NCBI GenBank assembly: GCA_015060885.1
Contig: SUXO01000011.1
Coordinates: forward strand, 1-57,229
Direction of reading: 5' to 3'
Source of the DNA: Bacteroidales bacterium
Lineage (GTDB): Bacteria; Bacteroidota; Bacteroidia; Bacteroidales; Bacteroidaceae
DNA: 57,229 bases
The position numbers and the translations under genes are program-made. The notes beneath the pieces are model-generated. The model did no database searches and was not told the origin of the DNA. It was given only the letters and a program-made list of their open reading frames with translations. Shown one piece after another: positions 53,406-57,229 of this stretch (the stretch's first letter is position 1; the number at the start of each line of letters is the position of its first letter).

Positions 53406-55477
53406 AGTTTCTGCCGGGTGTAGGCGAGCAACGCGCCACCCTCCTCAACAGGGAATTGAAAATTTTTTCCCTGCACGACCTGTTGTACTACTTTCCTTAT
53501 AAATATGTCGACAGGAGCCGCCTTTTTAAGGTGTCGGAACTCGCCGGCAATATGCCTTTTGTGCAGTTGTGTGGCGAAATACGCAGTTTCGAAGAGATGG
53601 GCGAGGGTGTGGGGCGACGTTTGGTGGCCCACTTTACCGACGGCACGGGTTTCATCGACCTTGTGTGGTTCCGCGGGATTAAATATGTGAAAGGGCGTTA
53701 CAAGACCGGCGAGAAATATCTCGTGTTCGGCAAGCCCACAGCCTTCAATGGCAGGGTGAATATTGCTCACCCCGACATTGACGCTGCTTCATCGGTGCAG
53801 TTGAGCGAGATGGGCCTGCAACCCTATTACAACACCACCGAGAAGATGAAGCGCAGCGGGCTCAACTCTTCGGCAATGACCAAGCTGGTGCATAACCTCT
53901 TTGAACTCACGGGTGGCAAGGTCGAGGAGACCTTAACTCCCGAAATAATATCGAAACACAGGCTTATGCCACTTGCCGATGCACTCCGTGCAATACATTT
54001 TCCCAAGGACAACGCGGAACTGCAAACAGCTCGTTACCGTCTTAAATTCGAAGAACTCTTCTATATACAGCTGAACATACTGCATTATGCCAAAGACAGG
54101 CAGATGCGCTATGTGGGGCACCGTTTCGCCACGGTGGGCGAAACCTTTAACCGCTTTTATAATGAAAAACTTCCCTTTGAACTCACAGGAGCGCAGAAAA
54201 GGGTTGTGAAGGAGATACGCCGCGATGTGAACACCTCGCGCCAGATGAACCGTCTTGTGCAGGGCGATGTAGGCAGCGGAAAAACCCTTGTGGCCCTTCT
54301 CGCTATGTTGCTTGCCAAGGACAACGGCTACCAGGCCTGTCTTATGGCTCCCACAGAAATCCTTGCCGAACAGCATTTTTCCACATTGAGCCGTATGCTT
54401 TCGGGGTTGCCCGTGCGTGTGGAACTGCTCACCGGCAGCACCAAACAGAAGGAGAGGCCCGCTATCCTCGAAGGGCTTGCCACCGGTGCGGTGGATATAC
54501 TTGTGGGAACACACGCGGTGCTCGAAGACAATGTGCAGTTCCGTAGTGTGGGGCTTGTGGTGATAGACGAGCAGCACCGTTTCGGCGTTGTGCAGCGTGC
54601 AAAGATGTGGGCGAAGAACAATATCCCGCCACATATTCTTGTGATGACTGCAACACCCATCCCACGTACTCTTGCAATGACTCTTTACGGCGACCTCGAT
54701 GTGTCGGTTATTGATGAACTGCCACCGGGGCGCAAGCCCATAAGCACACAGCACATCTTCCGCAACCGTGCCGACCAGATGTACTCCTTCATACGCCGCC
54801 AGTTGCAGGAGGGGCGGCAGGTTTATGTTGTCTATCCGCTCATTAGCGAGAGCGAGAAACTCGACCTCAAAAACCTTGAAGATGGCTACAAACAACTGTG
54901 CAATATATTCTGCGACTATCGTTTGAGCAAGCTGCACGGCAAGATGAAACCCAAAGAGAAAGACGAGGAGATGCGCCGCTTTGCACAGGGCGAAACACAG
55001 ATGCTTGTTTCAACCACAGTAATCGAGGTGGGTGTCGATGTGCCCAACGCATCGGTTATGGTCATTGAGAATGCCGAACGCTTCGGTCTTTCGCAGCTGC
55101 ACCAGTTGCGTGGCAGGGTGGGGCGCGGTGCATCGCAGTCCTACTGCATACTGGTAACCGACTACAAGCTGTCCGAAGATACACGCAAGCGTATGGAGAT
55201 AATGGTGAACAGTAACGACGGCTTTGAAATTGCCGAAGCCGACCTTAAACTGCGTGGTCCCGGTGATATTGAGGGTACACAGCAGAGCGGCATTGCCTTC
55301 GACCTTAAAATAGCCAATCTTGCACGCGACGAGCAGTTGCTGCAATATGTGCGCGAGGTTGCCCGTTCCATTGTCGAGGCCGACCCGCAGTGCGAAAACC
55401 CCCTCTACCGCGTGTTGTGGGAGCAGTTGCGTGCCATAAAGAAACGCAACAACTGGAACTGGGGAGCAATATCGTGA
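53378..55477 (+). CDS. recG: ATP-dependent DNA helicase RecG
   Basis: RecG remodels stalled forks and branched DNA. The 699-residue protein has the N-terminal wedge (OB) domain (KFLPGVGEQRATLLNREL, then YVDRSRLFKV) and helicase motifs QGDVGSGKTLVALLA, VIDEQHRFGV, TATPIPRTLAMTLYGDLDVS and QLRGRVGRGASQS. The start overlaps ispD, but the N-terminus fits the family, so the overlap is probably real. Confidence 0.96.
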   Translation: MLDTATRNIKFLPGVGEQRATLLNRELKIFSLHDLLYYFPYKYVDRSRLFKVSELAGNMPFVQLCGEIRSFEEMGEGVGRRLVAHFTDGTGFIDLVWFRGIKYVKGRYKTGEKYLVFGKPTAFNGRVNIAHPDIDAASSVQLSEMGLQPYYNTTEKMKRSGLNSSAMTKLVHNLFELTGGKVEETLTPEIISKHRLMPLADALRAIHFPKDNAELQTARYRLKFEELFYIQLNILHYAKDRQMRYVGHRFATVGETFNRFYNEKLPFELTGAQKRVVKEIRRDVNTSRQMNRLVQGDVGSGKTLVALLAMLLAKDNGYQACLMAPTEILAEQHFSTLSRMLSGLPVRVELLTGSTKQKERPAILEGLATGAVDILVGTHAVLEDNVQFRSVGLVVIDEQHRFGVVQRAKMWAKNNIPPHILVMTATPIPRTLAMTLYGDLDVSVIDELPPGRKPISTQHIFRNRADQMYSFIRRQLQEGRQVYVVYPLISESEKLDLKNLEDGYKQLCNIFCDYRLSKLHGKMKPKEKDEEMRRFAQGETQMLVSTTVIEVGVDVPNASVMVIENAERFGLSQLHQLRGRVGRGASQSYCILVTDYKLSEDTRKRMEIMVNSNDGFEIAEADLKLRGPGDIEGTQQSGIAFDLKIANLARDEQLLQYVREVARSIVEADPQCENPLYRVLWEQLRAIKKRNNWNWGAIS

Positions 55478-55539
55478 GGGATTATATTTTGTTTGCAAAA
55501 CTTAATTGTTTAATAATCGCGGTTTTACAAATTTTTTAT

Positions 55540-55547
55540 TATCTTCG
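55540..55547 (+). promoter_or_regulatory. Candidate -7 box for ndk
   Basis: TATCTTCG is one base off the TAnnTTTG box, 55 bp before the ndk ATG. No firm -33 element is seen, so this is only a suggestion. Confidence 0.3.
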
Positions 55548-55602
55548 CCCAATATAAACAAATATACTGCCGTTTTTGCGCAGTGCATCAAAAAAAACGA
55601 TT

Positions 55603-56076
55603 ATGGAGAAAACACTCATTCTTATTAAGCCCAACGCCATTCAGCGTGGCTTGACAGGTGACATTATCACCCGCTTTGAGCGTAAGGGACTTCGCTTTGT
55701 CGGTGTTAAAATGATGTTTATGACCGACGAGATTGTAAACGAGCATTATGCCCACCTTAAAGAACGCCCCTTCTTTCCCTATCTTAAAGCCTCGATGCAG
55801 GCAGGCCCCATCATAGCTTGCTGTCTCGAAGGTGCCGAGGCTATTGAAACAGTGCGCCTGCTTGTGGGTGCCACAAACTCACGCAAGGCTCTTCCCGGAA
55901 CAATCCGCGGCGACTTTTCTATGAGCGGTGAACAGAACGTGGTTCACGCATCGGACTCTGTCGAGAATGCACTCATTGAAATCAACCGCTTCTTCAAGGA
56001 GGGCGAGCTGTTCGATTATAAATCGGCTGTTACCGAGTTTGAGTACGGTGGTGAGGAGAGTATTAAATTCAAGTAA
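55603..56076 (+). CDS. ndk: Nucleoside diphosphate kinase
   Basis: Ndk balances nucleoside triphosphate pools. The 157-residue protein begins MEKTLILIKPNAIQRG and has the catalytic histidine in QNVVHASDSVENA. The usual motif is N-x-x-H-G-S-D; here Ala replaces Gly. A stretch at about residues 40-60 and the C-terminal tail YGGEESIKF differ somewhat from E. coli Ndk. The ATG at 55603 is chosen over a frame opening at 55576. Confidence 0.94.
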   Translation: MEKTLILIKPNAIQRGLTGDIITRFERKGLRFVGVKMMFMTDEIVNEHYAHLKERPFFPYLKASMQAGPIIACCLEGAEAIETVRLLVGATNSRKALPGTIRGDFSMSGEQNVVHASDSVENALIEINRFFKEGELFDYKSAVTEFEYGGEESIKFK

Positions 56077-56082
56077 TATAAG

Positions 56083-56952
56083 GTGAAAATATTTCAGAGC
56101 ATTATAGTTGCCACATCGTTGTTGGCAATACATTGCAGAGTGCAGGCGCAGGATATAATGCCGGTGCCCACTCCTGCCGATATGCCTATGGAGGTGAGCG
56201 AGGCTGTCGAGAGCCACGCCTCGCTGCTGAACGAGGCATTTATGATACCTTCGAACGAACTCTATCCCACTTGGGAGAACCACGGTGTGCACTACACCGC
56301 GAAATTGCCCGACTCGTTGCGTATTGATCTCCGTAACTTTGCAATGCCCACCACAAATACCAAAGTTACCGACATTTTCGGTTATCGCCCACGCCGTCGT
56401 CGCGCCCACAAGGGGATTGACATAAAGGTGCAGCGTGGCGATACAATACGCGCCGCATTCGATGGCAAGGTGCGCATCACAGCCTATCAGCGTCGTGGTT
56501 ACGGCCACTACGTGGTAATACGCCACAACAATGGTCTTGAAACCGTATATGCCCACCTGCAACGCAAGCTTGTGTCGCAGGACCAGAAGGTAAAGGCCGG
56601 CGACCCCATAGGCCTGGGTGGCAATTCGGGCCGCAGTACAGGGCCTCACCTGCACTTTGAAACTTTGTTGATGGGCAAATCGCTTGACCCTGCACTCTTC
56701 TTCGATTTTCCCAACCAGAAGGCTACTTGTGAGCAGTATACATATTACAAGCCCGGTACGCGCCATTTCGATGCGAAGAGCGGTAAGATGATTGTTGAGG
56801 GGCCGGAGCCCAAGTACCACAAGGTGCGTAGGGGTGAGTCGGTATCGACCATTGCGCGTAAGCACGGTGTGCCGCAGAGTGTCATCTATAAGCTGAACGG
56901 TATAAATTCAAAGACTGTTCTGCGCATCGGCCAGAGTCTGCGTTATCAGTAG
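56083..56952 (+). CDS. M23 peptidase with LysM domain
   Basis: The 289-residue protein starts with GTG and has a signal peptide (SIIVATSLLAIHCRVQAQ). The M23 domain carries HKGIDIKVQRGD (first zinc His and Asp) and GPHLHFETL (HxH), with GYGHYVVIRH between them. A LysM domain ends it (YHKVRRGESVSTIARKHGV). Such proteins are lysostaphin-like peptidoglycan endopeptidases or NlpD/EnvC-like activators. Both HKGID and HLH are intact, which favours an active enzyme. It follows ndk by 6 bp. Confidence 0.93.
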   Translation: MKIFQSIIVATSLLAIHCRVQAQDIMPVPTPADMPMEVSEAVESHASLLNEAFMIPSNELYPTWENHGVHYTAKLPDSLRIDLRNFAMPTTNTKVTDIFGYRPRRRRAHKGIDIKVQRGDTIRAAFDGKVRITAYQRRGYGHYVVIRHNNGLETVYAHLQRKLVSQDQKVKAGDPIGLGGNSGRSTGPHLHFETLLMGKSLDPALFFDFPNQKATCEQYTYYKPGTRHFDAKSGKMIVEGPEPKYHKVRRGESVSTIARKHGVPQSVIYKLNGINSKTVLRIGQSLRYQ

Positions 56953-56965
56953 AGCATAATGAACG

Positions 56966-57013
56966 ATTAAAAAACAAAGGATATTGCGTTTGCAATATCC
57001 TTTGTTTTTTAAT
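56966..57013 (+). terminator. Terminator after the M23 peptidase gene
   Basis: A perfect 22-bp stem (56966-56987 with 56992-57013) and a 4-nt loop end in TTTTTTAAT. The A-rich left arm lets it also work for transcripts from the other side. Confidence 0.88.
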
Positions 57014-57072
57014 GTAAGCTGTCAATCGGCAGGGTTCGTATCGGCTCAGTAGCAAAAAGGTGTGAGCACTCA

Positions 57073-57229
57073 CCATATACGATACCAAACATTCTTGCTT
57101 TCGACTTCTCGGTGTTATTTGTCGGTTATTCTCTCATTGGAAATATATCTTTGACGTTCTTTGTCGCGCAAAGAACCAAACGCCCGGCACGCGAGTAAAA
57201 TCAGTCGCTCGGTTCTTTGTTCACGTCGC
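57073..57229. repeat. 157-bp intergenic repeat R2, copy 2 (inverted)
   Basis: Reverse complement of 2592-2748 with two mismatches by eye. The left end is sharp: sequence differs beyond 57073. The right end runs out of the window, so the full repeat may be longer. It includes the GTTCTTTG-N5-CAAAGAAC hairpin and the AGTCGCTC phrase. Confidence 0.85.

Overview
The window looks like chromosomal DNA from a member of the Bacteroidales (phylum Bacteroidota). Four things point that way. The division and cell wall (dcw) cluster has the Bacteroidota order and an FtsL-like protein, and lacks murF and ddl. Several genes belong to Bacteroidota-typical families: a BACON plus FISUMP-like lipoprotein, a DUF4294-like protein, and pdxJ-exbB-exbD-tonB. 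Promoter candidates have the TAnnTTTG -7 box with a TTG about 20 bp upstream, as described for Bacteroides. Shine-Dalgarno sites are mostly absent. I cannot name a genus.

Layout. (1) Positions 1-4134, minus strand: gyrB, a 1.6 kb gene-free stretch full of repeats, rpsT and tRNA-Glu(TTC). (2) 4274-5448: recO (plus) meets yqeY (minus) tail to tail. (3) 5461-20764, minus strand: an unbroken dcw cluster read as mraZ-rsmH-ftsL-ftsI-murE-mraY-murD-ftsW-murG-murC-ftsQ-ftsA-ftsZ(-yqeY), with an MraZ-type operator ahead of mraZ. (4) 21099-27524, minus strand: two tandem lipoproteins sharing a near-identical C-terminal half, a secreted C1 peptidase, and mfd. (5) 27849-33012, mostly plus: thioesterase, small membrane protein, CoA-transferase, SPOUT methyltransferase, then (minus) a DUF4294-like protein, then a LOG-family protein with a PfkB kinase. 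(6) 33050-40419: a BACON/FISUMP lipoprotein and a two-gene heavy-metal RND efflux operon with a His-rich adaptor. (7) 40424-48362: a histidine kinase and response regulator (minus) divergent from a TolC-HlyD-ATPase-FtsX permease operon. (8) 48403-56952: nadK (minus), then pdxJ-exbB-exbD-tonB, a DJ-1 family protein, ispD, recG, ndk and an M23/LysM peptidase. The last 150 bp repeat part of region 1 in inverted orientation.

How the genes fit together. The dcw products make lipid II (MurE, MurD, MurC, MraY, MurG) and run septation (FtsZ, FtsA, FtsQ, FtsL-like, FtsW, FtsI). The M23 peptidase would trim peptidoglycan. ExbB, ExbD and TonB energise outer-membrane receptors. RecO, RecG and Mfd are recombination and repair factors. 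The two envelope export systems each have a candidate regulatory site next to them.

Most worth a second look: dispersed inverted repeats around gyrB and at both window ends; a response regulator that seems to have lost its AAA+ core but keeps a remnant; a C-terminal FISUMP region with a codon pattern like a retroelement variable region, although no reverse transcriptase or template repeat is visible here; a 12-bp dyad just before the metal-efflux operon; and a C8 tract in a lipoprotein promoter. I did not find a clearly new multi-gene system. All alignments and counts were made by eye.
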